Shown one piece after another: positions 1 through 11,303 of a DNA stretch of 64,000 nucleotides. Source of the DNA: Geotrypetes seraphini (lineage: Eukaryota > Chordata > Amphibia > Gymnophiona > Dermophiidae); assembly GCF_902459505.1 (NCBI RefSeq), contig NC_047095.1, forward strand, positions 22,954,664-23,018,663, in the 5' to 3' direction. Under the pieces are notes generated by a model. The model had not been told where the DNA came from. It was given only the letters and a program-made list of their open reading frames with translations, and did not search any database. Position 1 is the stretch's first letter. Every line of letters begins with the position of its first letter. Position numbers and translations under genes: made by a program.

Positions 1-1288
1 TACATAGAACAGATAAAATACATCAAGTTGAATATAAGGAACTTGATTGAAAAAATGAAGCAGAATGCATTAAGATACCAGCCTATCAAAGAGTTGAGTC
101 TTTAACAATTTTCTAAAATCAAGCTAGGAAGAGACCTCTAACATAATTTTTCCAAGCCATACATTAATGGTCACATCTGTGCCCATAGAAAAAAAATGAA
201 AAACAAGCAGACCTGTTGGGTTTTCTGGGTCAGTTCTACTGACCCGATTCTAGCATGCAAGGTTAGGACATTTGATCAGATGCCTAGTTTTAATATTAAT
301 GATCTCATTTGCATGCCAGGAGAATGTAAGACCGCATGGATAACCGTGCAGTGAGCCATTTTGAGCATTTGGTTGACAAATACGATCGGTCGCTAAACCA
401 GTCAAACTGGTTAGACGATCAGGGACTTTAGTGCATCTAGCCCACAATGCATGCTAGAGGAAAGTTACCAAGATAGAGGAGCTGAGAAGGTACAATTGGG
501 AATGCCGCATAACAGTAATCCAGTTCCAGGGTGGATCCTTCAGACCAATTTGGGATTTCTGGCAGCCTCATGCAGTTTTGTTTTTTTACTTTAATTATCA
601 AAGTCTCGAAAGGTAGCAAGGATGGTTCAACTGAAGACTCTCAACTCTGAGGACCCCAAGCCCTTTGCTTAGGCCTGACTGGAGCTGGAGGGAGGAGCAG
701 CTCCTGCATATTGTAGCCAACAGGAAGAGAGACTAGAGCGAAGCACACTGAAAAGCAGCATTGGCAGCCTAGATGGCCTCCATTTTACTGGCACCGAATC
801 AGCGCTGCATTTGGTTGAAAACTGTACAGTTGGCCTGGGCTGCGAGAAAACTGGCGGCTGCAGATCAGAACCAGGGGGAGGGAGAGTCACGTTCACTTCC
901 TGCATCTGGGATTGCGTGCGCAGGGGGAACAGTCAGCGCTTTCTCTCTCTAGCATGCATTAAGAATGGGACCTTTCATTATTATTATTTTTAAAAAACTT
1001 ACTACTACTTTTTAGTGCTCCCTTTGCCAAAGTCCTTGCTTCTGATGTAAATTCCGGTTTCACAAAACCAGAAGTTACATTAGATGGATGAACTCTGGCG
1101 GCAGAGGAAAAGCTCCTCTAGCAAGGGGGCCGACTTGAATCGTCGAGTTCGTTTTTTTGTAAAAACAAATCGATATGAATCAATTCACCCAAACTGAATT
1201 GGTGAACCAAATTGAATCGCGAATAAGGTAGCACTACTGTACGCAATTATATACCACCCCAATATCCCTTATGCCTGCAGGTGTCACA
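1..1288. other. Mostly unassigned intergenic DNA; one dispersed-repeat copy at about 245-430
   Basis: No gene is recognisable. The reverse complement of about 245-430 shares its order of motifs with 16460-16610 (GACGACC, AACC, AAATG, CATTCTCC, TGCAAATGA..TCATTAATATTAAAA, CATCTGATCAA). It is a diverged minus-strand copy of the outer arm of the foldback element described at 16460-18060. The remainder, including a locally GC-rich part around 700-930, shows no splice-flanked reading frame or repeat I can name. Confidence 0.4.
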
Positions 1289-1438
1289 CCCCCCCCCCCC
1301 TTTTACAAAAGTGTGCTAGTGTTGTTAGTGCCAGCCATGGCAGTAACAGCTCTGACACTCAGAAATTCTATAAGTGTCGATGCTGTTACCACCGCGGCCA
1401 GTGCTAAAAACACTAGTGCGGCCTTGTAAAGGAGGGGG
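1289..1438. mobile_element. PIF/Harbinger-like foldback MITE (copy a)
   Basis: A C-rich run followed by TTTTACAAAA starts the left arm, and TTGTAAAGGAGGGGG ends the right arm. Between them is an imperfect hairpin with GCCAGCCATGGCAGTAACAGC against its partner GCTGTTACCACCGCGGCCAG. It is the same family as copies at 23504 and 29242. No clean 3-bp duplication is visible here. Confidence 0.65.
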
Positions 1439-2431
1439 ATAGTTTCTTCACCTCGTAAGCCTTCCAGTGAAGTTTCTACAGCATGGTTAAAATTTAATTT
1501 ACCTTCTCTCACTACCTTAGAGCAGAAAACAACTTGTCCTTTGGATCCAATATATCCATCTTGGATTCTTGAAAATAAAAAGTTTGTTACCACCAGTTTG
1601 AGTATGATTATAAATAATATATCAAATGGAGTTGTTCCTGCAAATTGGAAAACTGTTACTTTTTATCCTATTATTAAAAATCATTCCCTTGATTTGACAT
1701 CAGCATCTAATTTTTGTCCTATTTCTAATCTTCCATTTACTGTATTTCTACAGTAGTAGAGCGTTTAGTCTTTTTGCTGTTCTTGCAACACTTGGAATCT
1801 TCTAATATGCTTCATCCTTCGCAATCTGGTTTTAGGAAATGTCATTCTACTGAAACAATATTAGCTTCTTTGCTAAATGATTGCTATATATCTATCAATC
1901 AGGGGAAAGCTGTGTTGATAATATCTTTAGATTTTTCTGCAGCTTTTGATTTAGTAAGTTATTCCCTTCTCCTATCGCGTCTTCAATCAATGGGAATCTC
2001 CGGGACTGTACTTAGTTAGCTTAAATCATTTCTACCAGATAGATATTTAAAGTATCATTTTCTTCTTCTTTTTCATCTTCTGCAAACTTTCATGTGGAGA
2101 ACCTCGGGGTTCCATTTTTTCACCTTTGTTATTTAACATTTTTCTGAGCCCCCTTGCTCTAAGGATTCAGGAGTATCAAATTAAAAGCTATTTTTTATGC
2201 AGATGATATTTAGTTAATTTTTCCTCAAAGTTTGGCTAATCTTAATTTAGCTCTGTTACATCTGACATGATTGATGAATGGGCAATAAAAAACAAATTAG
2301 TGTTCAATCCACAGAAAACTACTGGGATGTAGATTACAGGCTCTCCTAAGACTCCATCCACTGCTCCTTTGTTTACACTCATAGCCAATTAACTCATCCT
2401 GAGCTCTTTGGGGAAGATGAGATAGAAAATA

Positions 2432-3113
2432 GAACATAAGCAATGCCTCCGCTGGGTCAGACCTCAGGTCCATTGTGCCCAGCAGTCTTCTCACGCAGCG
2501 GCCCAACAGGTCCAGGACCTGTGCAGTAATCCTCTATCTATACCCCTCTATCCCCTTTTCCAACAGGAAATTGTCCAATCCTTTCTTAAATCCCAGTACC
2601 GTACTCTGCCCTATTACGCCCTCTGGAAGCGCATTCCAGGTGTCCACCACACGTTGGGTAAAGAAAAACTTCCTAGTATTCGTTTTGAATCTGTCCACTT
2701 TCAACTTTTCTGAATGCCCTCTTGTTCTTTTATTTTTTGAAAGTTTGAAGAATCTGTCCCTCTCCACTCTCTCTATGCCTTTCATGATCTTGTAAGTCTC
2801 TATCATATCTCCTCTAAGTCTCCTCTTCACCAGGGAAAAGAGTCCCAGTTTCTCCAATCTCTCAGCGTATGAAAGATTTTCCATACCTTTTATCAGACGT
2901 GTCGCTCTCCTCTGAACCCTTACGAGTATCGCCATATCCTTCTTAAGGTACGGCGACCAATATTGGACGCAGTACTCCAGATGCGGACGCACCATCGCCT
3001 GATACAACAGAAGGATAACTTCTTTCATTCTGGTAGTAATACCCTTTTGATCATACCTAGCATTCTATTCGCTCTCTTAGCTGTGCACTGGCTTCATTGT
3101 CATGTCCACCATA
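2432..3113 (-). mobile_element. CR1 LINE, 5'-truncated, inserted in the L2
   Basis: On the minus strand 3028-2534 is an open frame covering the conserved end of CR1 ORF2: LEYCVQYWSPYLKKDM, RATRLIKGMENLSYAERL, LGLFSL, RRLRGDMIETYKI and FFFTQRVVDTWNALP, ending in GIEGYR. The 3' UTR runs to GAACATAAG at 2432. It is the same subfamily as the long copy at 60869-63150, so this copy retains only about the last 680 bp. An intact frame and high similarity to that copy point to a fairly recent insertion into an older L2. Confidence 0.9.
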
Positions 3114-3542
3114 GGAGTTTAATTAGATTCAACATTGACATTTCATCCGCAATTGATTTCATTGGTTAGATCTTGCTTTTTTTTACACTGCACCAAATTC
3201 ATTCATATATAGATAAATCTTGTTTTGAATCCCTCATTTATGCTTTGGTTACTTCAGAATTAATTATTGTAATGTTATTTATACTGAGCTTCTGTTAGCA
3301 GTTATCAAAAATTTACAAACAGTAGACTTTTGACTGATGCTTGTAGATACAATTATGTTACTCCTCTTTTCAAAGAGTTTCATTATAAATTTCATTTAAT
3401 GCATAAGACCTTAATTCTAACATTTAAAGCACTACATTTAAGTCAACATGACTATTTAGCAAAACTTCTGGTTCCATATAGACCAGCTCAAAATTTACAT
3501 TATTCTACTGCTCATCGATTATCCTTGCTTCCAATTCACTTA

Positions 3543-3728
3543 GGGCTCCTTTTACTAAGCTGTGTTAGAGCTTTAATGCGCAGAATAGCACGTGCTACAA
3601 TGCCGCGTGCAGTAGACACTAACGCCAGCATTGAGCTAGCATTAGTTCTAGCCGCATAGCATGGGGTTAAAGCGCGATAATCTGCTGCGTGCATTAAAAA
3701 CGCTAGCGCATCTTAGTAAAAGGAGCCC
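3543..3728. mobile_element. PIF/Harbinger-like foldback MITE (copy b), TSD TTA
   Basis: The terminal inverted repeats GGGCTCCTTTTACTAAGCTG and CTTAGTAAAAGGAGCCC are flanked by TTA on both sides (3540-3542 and 3729-3731), the TWA duplication typical of PIF/Harbinger. The interior carries the diagnostic AGCGC/GCTAGC hairpin of the family. It interrupts the L2 LINE. Confidence 0.85.
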
Positions 3729-3833
3729 TTAGTTAACATCCACTCATAATTCTGCCTTTTTGCTTCTGTCCCATCATTGTGGAATTCTCTTCCAAGTGAT
3801 ATACGATGTGAGCTTTCTTATTCTAAATTCAGA

Positions 3834-4706
3834 ATAGAGAGTCCCCACCAGAATCCCTTCCGTACCCGCGAGGAATCCTCTCCATCCCCGCCCGACCCTG
3901 CAAGGAATCTCCTTTGTCCCTGCCCGTCCCTCCATAAGTTATCTGTCCCCACAAAAAGCAGCATTTACTTCTGACAGTTTTGATTTTTTTTTTTAAGTCT
4001 TAGTTTATTTAAACCAACAATAAAATACAATATAAACAAATAACAGTGAACAGAAATAAAAGATGCATACATCACCAGAAAGAATTAGAATAGAAATTAG
4101 GTCATGTGACTGTAGGATCGACCATTTCTTGTTAAATAAAATAGTTGGATTTTTTGGGCAATATAAAGCTCATATCTGGCATAGGTAACTTGTGAGAGGT
4201 CCTTCCAAGATCCACAAATGGTTTTTAATACAGCGATGAGTAAAGAATCAAACAATACAGCATCACAATAAGTTAAAGCAGAATTGAGAGAAGCACTTTT
4301 CAGGACAATGGTTGCACAAGAAAAATGTGCCAAAACTGAACTGGAAACCCCAAAACAAACTCATCAAGTACTTCATTTTGTACTAAACACAATTGGTGGC
4401 TTAAACATGAGAGAGGGCTGGACCTCCCACTTTGAGAATAGCCCCCTTACTGTAACTGGTGGGACATTCTGTTTTTCCATCATCTTGGTCCCAGTTTCTG
4501 CTTTTGTCTATCTTCTACTAATTATCTTTCCAGGCCTTGGGAACCCCGGTTCCATCCCTGTAGGAGTTCCATGAACCTGGGGAGGGGATCCCTGCAGGAG
4601 TACTGTGAATCTGGGGGGGGGATCCCTGCGGGAGTCCCATAGATTTAGGGGGGAGTCCTGCAGGACCCGCTGGATTCCCACAATCCCCATTCCCATGCAG
4701 ACCTCT
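3834..4706. mobile_element. hAT-like element inserted in the L2, TSD AATTCAGA
   Basis: AATTCAGA occurs at 3826-3833 and again at 4707-4714, and the L2 coding sequence resumes across the gap, which fixes the ends. The termini (AGAGAGTCCCC... and ...CCATGCAGACCTCT) are only loosely inverted. Both flanks are rich in CCCCGC/GGGGAT words; 4545-4670 holds about three copies of a 45-bp unit around GATCCCTGCAGGAGT. The central 3970-4520 has no recognisable coding sequence. Confidence 0.65.
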
Positions 4707-4966
4707 AATTCAGAAGTCTTCTGAAAACTTACCTTTTTGGCTTAACATACTCTTGATGGTTCTTAGTAGACTATAGTATTGTGACTATTAAGTTATATGA
4801 TTTTCTCTTAGATGGATTGGGAGAACTATAATGTGTGGTTATTACTATACACAAGACTTTTTTATCTTTTTCTTTCTTCTTATTATATAAATATGGAGTT
4901 TCTTTCTTATATAATTTTTTTTGTAAACCACACTGATGTTAAAGTGAAGAGCAGTATATAAATGAG

Positions 4967-5037
4967 TGCGTGGCACAGTGGTTAAAGCTAAAGCCTCAGC
5001 ACCCTGAGCTTGTGGGATCAAACCCCACACTGCTCCT
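4967..5037 (+). mobile_element. tRNA-derived SINE, head portion
   Basis: The segment holds a Pol III A-box-like TGGCACAGTGG and, about 45 bp on, a B-box-like GGGATCAAACCCC, in a sequence reading like a tRNA (GCCTCAGCACCCTGAG stem). It stops abruptly at CTGCTCC, where a CR1 3' end begins. The missing continuation of this SINE (CCCTGGGCAAGTTACTTAAT) is found in the same orientation at 12222, on the far side of the CR1. Confidence 0.75.
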
Positions 5038-5398
5038 AGAAACATAGAAACATGATGGCAGAAAAAGGCCAAATGGCCCATCCAGTCTGCCCATCCACAG
5101 TAACCATTATCTCTTCCTCTCTCTAATAGATTCCACGTGCCTATCCCACACTTTCTTGAATTCAGACAGTCTCTGTCTCCACCACCTCTTCCGGGAGACT
5201 GTTCCATGCATCTACCACTGTAAAAAAGTATTTTCTTATATTACTCCTAAGCCTATCACCTCTTAACTTCATCCTATGCCCTCTCATTTCAGAGCTTCCT
5301 TTCAAATGAAAGAGACTTGACTCATGCACATTTAAGCCACATAGATATTTAAACATCTCTATCATATCTCCCCTCTCCTGCCTTTCCTCCAAAGTATA

Positions 5399-5950
5399 AT
5401 ACAAAATTGGCTAACACACCTGCTCCTTGGGGAGAAAAAGTCTAAGGAGATGGGGCAAATCTACAAGTTAAAAAATAATGGACATCAGTATGAGCCCTTC
5501 ATAAGTGAATGAATGTGGACCTCTGGCTCAGGCAATATCTCAAAAGGTGACCAGCACCAGACCGCAGTCTAAATGAGAATAGCCTCATGCATCATATAGT
5601 CCATGTGTGCCTAAGAAAAATTCCACAGGTGCAAAAAAGTCTATTTGGTTTTGGGAGGATGTGGAATTTTTCTTAGGCACACATGGACTATATGATGTAT
5701 GAGGCTATTCTCATTTAGACTGCGGTCTGGTGCTGGTCACCTTTTGAGATATTGCCTGAGCCAGAGGTCCACGTTCATTCACTTATGAAGGGCTCATACT
5801 GATGTCCATTATTTATTAACTTGTAGATTTGCCCCATCTCCTTAGACTTTTTCTCCCCAAGGACCAGGTGTGTTAGCCAATTTTGTATTATTCTTATTAC
5901 TTTTTGGATATTATTGGCTATTATCCATTCAGGGTTTTTTACTTGTGCTG
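5399..5950. repeat. Snap-back palindrome inserted with a 16-bp target duplication
   Basis: Two arms of about 230 bp (5397-5627 and 5661-5891) are near-perfect reverse complements separated by a loop of roughly 33 bp. The right arm is followed by about 60 bp of unpaired sequence. TTTCCTCCAAAGTATA occurs at 5383-5398 and again at 5951-5966, and the CR1 frame (YTLEE) continues across the insertion, so this is a target-site duplication. Sixteen bases fits target-primed reverse transcription better than a DNA transposase. The source of the sequence is not recognised. Confidence 0.75.
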
Positions 5951-6044
5951 TTTCCTCCAAAGTATACATATTGAGATCTTGAAGTTTGTCCCCATACGCC
6001 TTATGACGAAGACCATGCACCAGTTTAGCAGCCTTCCTCTAGAC

Positions 6045-6322
6045 CAGTGGTCTCAAACTCGCGGCCCAACAGGTACTATTTTAAGGCCCTCGGTATGTTT
6101 ATCATAATCACAACAGTAAAATAAAACAGTTTCTTGATCATATGTCTCTTTAGCTATAAATTACAATATTATTATTAAGACTTAGCCAAAAGGAAAGATC
6201 TATAAACTATAAAGAGTTTTACCTCATGTAAAATTAACTATTAACTATTTTTTCTGAGGCTTTCCAAGTACCTACAAATCCAAAATGTGGCCCCTGCAAA
6301 GGGTTTGAGTTTGAGACCACTG
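6045..6322. mobile_element. hAT MITE, TSD CTCTAGAC
   Basis: The ends CAGTGGTCTCAAACTCGCGG and GGGTTTGAGTTTGAGACCACTG are inverted repeats flanked by CTCTAGAC at 6037-6044 and 6323-6330. The right 200 bp resemble 38160-38364, so it is a short derivative of the element at 37134-38364. It sits in the RT/tail region of the CR1. Confidence 0.92.
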
Positions 6323-8213
6323 CTCTAGACCGACTCCATTCTTTTTATATCTTTTTTAAGGTGCGGTCTCCAGAATTGTACACAATATTCTAAATGAGGT
6401 CTCACTAGAGTCTTATATGGGGGCATCAATACCTCCTTTTTCCTACTGGCCATACCTCTTCCTATGCACCCTAATATCCTTCTAGCTTTCAGCGTCACCT
6501 TTTCAACCTGTTTGGCCACCTTAATATCATCACATAAATCACACCTGAGTCCTGCTTTTCTGTCGTGCACATAAGTTCTTCGCCCCTTAAACTGTACTGT
6601 TCCTTCGGGCTTTTGTAATCCAAATGCATGACCTTGCATTTCTTAGCATTAAATTTTAGCTGACAAATTTCAGACCATTCTTCAAGTTTCGCTAGGTCTT
6701 TCTTCTTGTTATTCACACCATCTGGGATGAAAAAACAGGCCCAAGAACAGAACCTTGAGGCACACCACTGGTAACTTTCCTTTCCTCAGAGCGATCTCCA
6801 TTGACCACTACCCTCTGTCATCTTTCACTCAACCAATTTCTGACCCAGCTTGTCATTTTGGGGCCCATCCTGAGGGAACTCAGTTTATTTATTAGACGTC
6901 TGTGTGGAACACTGTCAAAGGCTTTGCTAAAATCTAAATACACCACATCTATCCAAAGCACCAGTCAAAGAAATTGATCAGAGTTATTTGACAAGACCTA
7001 CCTCCAATGAATACATGTTGCCTCCAGTCCTGTAATCCACTGGACTCCAGAAACTTCACCATTCTCTATTTTTAAAGCATTTCCATTAATTTGCTTACCA
7101 CAGAAGTCAGACTTACTGGCCTGTAATTTCCTACTTCTTCCTTACTTCCACTTTTGTGGAGAGGGACCACATCTCATCCTTCTCTAGTCCTCCAGTACAA
7201 CTCCCGACTACCGAAGCATTGAAAAGGTCAGTCTATGAAGCAAGTAGAACTTCCCTAAGTTCTTCAGCACCCTCAAGGCTCGGATGTATACCATCCAGCC
7301 CCATCACTTTGTCTACCTTTAATTTAGCTAGCTCCTCACGAACACAACCCTCTGAAAATCGATCAGGGTCTACCATGCCTCCATCTCTATTTACGTTAGT
7401 CTTCTGCGGTCCCACTTCTGGCGCTTCAGCTGTGAACACAGAACAGAAATATTTGTTAAGCAATTCAGCCTTTTCTTTGTCAGTTTCTACATATTTTTCC
7501 CCTTCACTTTTGAGTCTCACAATGCCACTTTTGCAGTTCTTCCTATCACTATCTAAAAAATGTCTTATCTCCCCGTTTTACCATATCAGCTATTTTTTTT
7601 TTTCATTTGTATCTTTGCTTTCCGGACTACTCGACCAGCCTCTCTTAACTTTTCCAGATATTTTTGCCTGTCTTCCTCTTTCTGTGATCTTTTGTAGTGT
7701 ATGAAAGCTAACCTTATTCCTTACCGTCTTAGCTATTACTTTTGAGAACCAAAGCAGCCTTCTTTTCCTCTTATGGTTACTTACTTGCCTCACAAAAAAG
7801 TCTGTCCCCTTTACAATAACTCCTTTCAGTTTTGCCCACTGCATTTCTACTCTATCCAGATACTTCCTTGATGTAATCCCCCATCCAAATTTCATATTTG
7901 TTTTTTAAGTCTAGAGCCTGTACATTTGAATGAGCCCTCTCTATACCTGTCTCATTATTAAACCATACCATCCAGTGATCACTGAATGCCAGATGATCAC
8001 CTACTGTACAACTGTACTTTCCCTATTTGTTAGCACAAAGTCCAGTATGACCCCATCCCGCGTGGGTTCCATTACCAACTACTGGAACTGTTCTCTTTGT
8101 AGAGAATCCAGGATCTCCCTACTTCTAGAAGACCTCGCAATAGGGAAACCCCCAATTAACATCTGGCATGTTAAAATCACCTATTAGTAAAACTTCCTCC
8201 TTTTTTTAGATAT

Positions 8214-9651
8214 TGTGACAGGGACATTTAGTGGGTCGCTAGGGAGGCCACTCAGGGTACCTTGCCACAAGGAAAAAGGATGGCTGTGACCAGCGCACAA
8301 AATATACCGTGGCTCCCAGGCCCACGGTTGTGCAGTCTCTTTAGGCTCTAAATTCTGCCCTGTAACAGTCAAGGGATTTCCTTATTCCACAGTAAAAACA
8401 AAACAATAATAAGCAATATCCTCCTTGGAAAAATCACTTTTACTTTATTCAGGCTTCATAGGGCATTACCATGCTCAAGTCAGAATACCTCATGCATCAG
8501 CCATTTCAACGCAAAACATCAAACTTGTAATCCACATGACACCATTAGCATCCTCAGGATAGTCTTTCCAAACAGGGAAACAAAACAAAGAAAAAAAAAA
8601 TAGGAATCAAAATTCTCCTGTGCCTCATTGGCACCAGTGGGGACTCTGCCCTGTTCCAGCTTCCCTCTTTCTCTTCAAAAGAAAAAAATGTTCTTTTATT
8701 CTATTCAACGCTAACCAGGCTCTTACTTAGCTGGACTGATATCGAGCCTATTTCACCAGCCAGCTGGGGTAGGGAGAGCTTTGCCCTCAGCTATAACCTC
8801 CCATTCAAAACACAGCACTGTACTTGCTGTGAGATCACTGCAGCCCTGCCCACAAGCCCTCCAGTCTCCGCTTGTAGCATTTACTTTAATGTTCTTTAAA
8901 CTCCATCAATCAAAATAACCCTAAAAAAGAAAGCATTCCCAAAAGCATTTCTTCTAGGCAAAAGAAAATTCAAAGTTTAACATGCTGTGCTGGAGCCACA
9001 CCTTGTAATGTGCAGCACCAGAGAAAAAAAAGCACTCAAAACAACATTTAAAATTCAGGTATTCTGACCAGGATTTCCCTGGATATGTCCTCCTTTTCAT
9101 GGACATGTTCAGGGCCCTGGACGGCCTTTTAAAACCCAGCACTTTGTCTGGATTTTGAAAAGCTTCCCATCAAAATCGCGTCAGGAAGGGGTGCATGTGC
9201 AGATGCAATGCGGTGATGTCATCGTGTTGCATCCGCACATGCGTGGATGCCTGATGGGGGCGGGCCTGGGGGTGTGGCCATAGGTCCGGATTTTCCTTTG
9301 GGAAAATCTGGTAACCCTATTCTAACCTGCGTTAAGGTAGTTAACTCAGGTCCATGTTCTCCTCAGCCAGCAAGTCGGGACAAAAGGAACTTTCCCACTT
9401 CATCTGTTGGTCCTCGCCAATACTTTCTTCCAGGTGCTTTTTCTCTAGACACCATTCCTCTTCCATGTCCCAGTCATCAGAGCAGGGCTGGTGTCTCTTA
9501 AAGAGACAATGTTAAACCTACTAGGTCTAGGCTGTTTTCCTTTTCCTTCCTGGAGGGTTGTAGCATTTATGCTGTGCTTAGGGGTAGGACTGGGAAACTG
9601 ATAAGCACCTGATTCTGATGTGGCACTACTTTTTGCCAGGTCCCTGTCACA
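8214..9651 (-). mobile_element. LTR-like fossil (probable solo LTR), TSD ATAT
   Basis: The segment begins TGTGACAGGGAC and ends GTCCCTGTCACA, with ATAT at 8210-8213 and 9652-9655; the CR1 endonuclease sequence is interrupted between those points. TG...CA ends, the length of 1.44 kb, a short duplication and an AATAAA on the minus strand near 8450 fit a solo LTR of a gypsy- or ERV-like element in minus orientation. No internal coding region is present. A DNA transposon with a 4-bp target duplication is the alternative. It is younger than its CR1 host and itself carries a MITE-like insertion at 9057-9318. Confidence 0.5.
9057..9318. mobile_element. MITE-like repeat (CCAGAT/TCCGGA family), nested
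   Basis: The right end reads CCGGATTTTCC...ATCTGGTAACCCT, and the left part holds CCAGGATTTCCCTGGATATG and GGACATG words in an inverted arrangement. The interior has GC-rich CGCACATGCGTGGATGC motifs. The GGTAACCCT end is characteristic of a common vertebrate foldback repeat. Ends are approximate and no duplication was recognised. Confidence 0.5.
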
Positions 9652-9875
9652 ATATATTCTGAATGTCTACTATTAAATCTCTGTTCACTTCTTCTGTCTG
9701 TGAAAGAGGCCTGTATATTACACCAATGTAAATATATTTACCATTCCCTCTTTCCAAATTGGTCCACAGTGCCTTGCCCTTCAGATCCTGCAATTGTGTG
9801 GCTTAAATATGATCTTTAACATATAACACTACTCCCCCTCCTTTTCTTCCTACCCTGTCTTTCCTGAACAGATTA

Positions 9876-11303
9876 CCGTATTTTCACATAGATAACGCGC
9901 ACCCGTGTAAAACGCGCACACGGGTATAGCGCGCGAAAAACACAACTTTATGTACAGAAATTTTTATATACCGCGCACACCCGTATACCGCGCATGCTGC
10001 CCGACTCTCCTTTCGCCCGCCCGACTCTCCTCTGGCCACCCCAACTCTCCTTTCGCCCGCCCTGACTCTCCTCTCCCCCTTGAAGTCCTGTCCCCACCCT
10101 GAAAGCCTGATGCCCCCCCCCCGACGTCCGATACATCCCCCCCCCCCCGGCAGGACCACTCGCACCCCCACCCCGAAGGACTGCCGACTCCCCGACAATA
10201 TCGGGCCAGAAGGGAGCCCAAACCCTCCTGGCCACGGTGACCCCCTACCCCCACCCCACACTACATTACGGGCAGGAGGGATCCCAGGCCCTCCTGCCCT
10301 CGACGCAAACCCCCCTCCCTCCAACGACCGCCCCCCCCCCCAAGAACCTCCGACCGCCCCCCCAGCCGACCCGCGACCCCCCTGGCCGACCCCCACGACA
10401 CCCCCACCCCCCTTCCCCGTACCTTTGGTAGTTGGCCGGACAGACGGGAGCCAAACCCGCCTGTCCAGCAGGTAGCCAACAACGGAATGAGGCCGGATTG
10501 GCCCATCCGTCCCAAAGCTCCGCCTACTGGTGGGGCCTAAGGCGCGTGGGCCAATCAGAATAGGCCCTGGAGCCTTAGGTCCCACCTGGGGGCGCGGCCT
10601 GAGGCACATGGTCGGGTTGGGCCCATGTGCCTCAGGCCACGCCCCCAGGTGGGACCTAAGGCTCCAGGGCCTATTCTGATTGGCCCACGCGCCTTAGGCC
10701 CCACCAGTAGGCGGAGCTTTGGGACGGATGGGCCAATCCGGCCTCATTCCGTCGTTGGCTGCCTGCCGGACAGGCGGGTTTGGCTCCCGTCTGTCCGGCC
10801 AACTACCAAAGGTACGGGGAAGGGGGGTGGGGGTGTCGTGGGGGTCGGCCAGGGGGGTCGTGGGTCGGCTGGGGGGGCGGTCGGAGGTTCTTGGGGGGGG
10901 GCGGTCGTTGGAGGGAGGGGGGTTTGCGTCGAGGGCAGGAGGGCCTGGAATCCCTCCTGCCCGTAATGTAGTGCGGGGTGGGGGTAGGGGGTCGCCGTGG
11001 CCAGGAGGGTTTGGGCTCCCTCCTGGCCCGATATTGTTGGGGAGTTGGGGAGTCGGCCGGGCAAGAGGGCTTGGGCTCCCTCTTGCTCCGATCGTGGATG
11101 CGGGTGCGGGTGGGAGCGCGTGCGAGCGGTCGTTCGGGGTGGGGGTGCGAGCGGTCCTGCTGGGGGGGTGAATCGGGCGTCGGGCGGGGTGGGAACTATG
11201 TAGAAAAACTTTTGTATACCGCGCTCACGCGTATAACGTGCGAGGGGTATGCGCGGTAGGTAAAAACGCATATAACGCGCGTGTTATATGCGTGAAAATA
11301 CGG
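9876..11303. mobile_element. 1.43-kb palindromic mariner-type foldback element, TSD TA
   Basis: The element starts CCGTATTTTCAC and ends GTGAAAATACGG with TA on each side (9874-9875 and 11304-11305). The two halves are almost exact reverse complements about a centre near 10612-10625 (GGCCCATGTGCCTCAGGCC). The outer arms are AT/GC alternating (ATAACGCGC words) and the inner arms are extremely C- or G-rich. Long open frames in several phases on both strands are mirror images of a low-complexity GC sequence, not genes. It lies inside the endonuclease region of the CR1, and the CR1 reading continues on both sides. Confidence 0.88.

Larger units (their letters stand above)
1442..4965 (+). mobile_element. 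L2-clade LINE, reverse-transcriptase to 3' end, split by three insertions
   Basis: Four blocks are collinear: 1442-2431, 3114-3542, 3729-3833 and 4707-4965. The first reads through the reverse transcriptase (DPIYPSWIL, ISNLPF, then LHPSQSGFRKCHSTET and LIISLDFSAAFDLV) with several stops. The third reads LWNSLPSDIR, and the fourth resumes with the FRSLLKTYLFG tail and the 3' UTR ending near TGTAAACCACACTG...AGTATATAAAT. LDxSAAFD and the STET box are typical of the L2 clade. The inserted pieces are a CR1 (2432-3113), a Harbinger MITE (3543-3728) and a hAT (3834-4706). The element is 5'-truncated and old. Confidence 0.8.

Noticed and set aside
4967-5037. A tRNA gene
   Set aside because: Box A and box B are present but the cloverleaf is degenerate, and the segment is collinear with a SINE whose tail lies at 12222.
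9884-11271. Long open frames (up to 241 codons) on both strands in a GC-rich block
   Set aside because: They are mirror copies within a 1.43-kb palindrome, present in several phases at once with Gly/Pro/Arg-rich low-complexity composition and no known domain.
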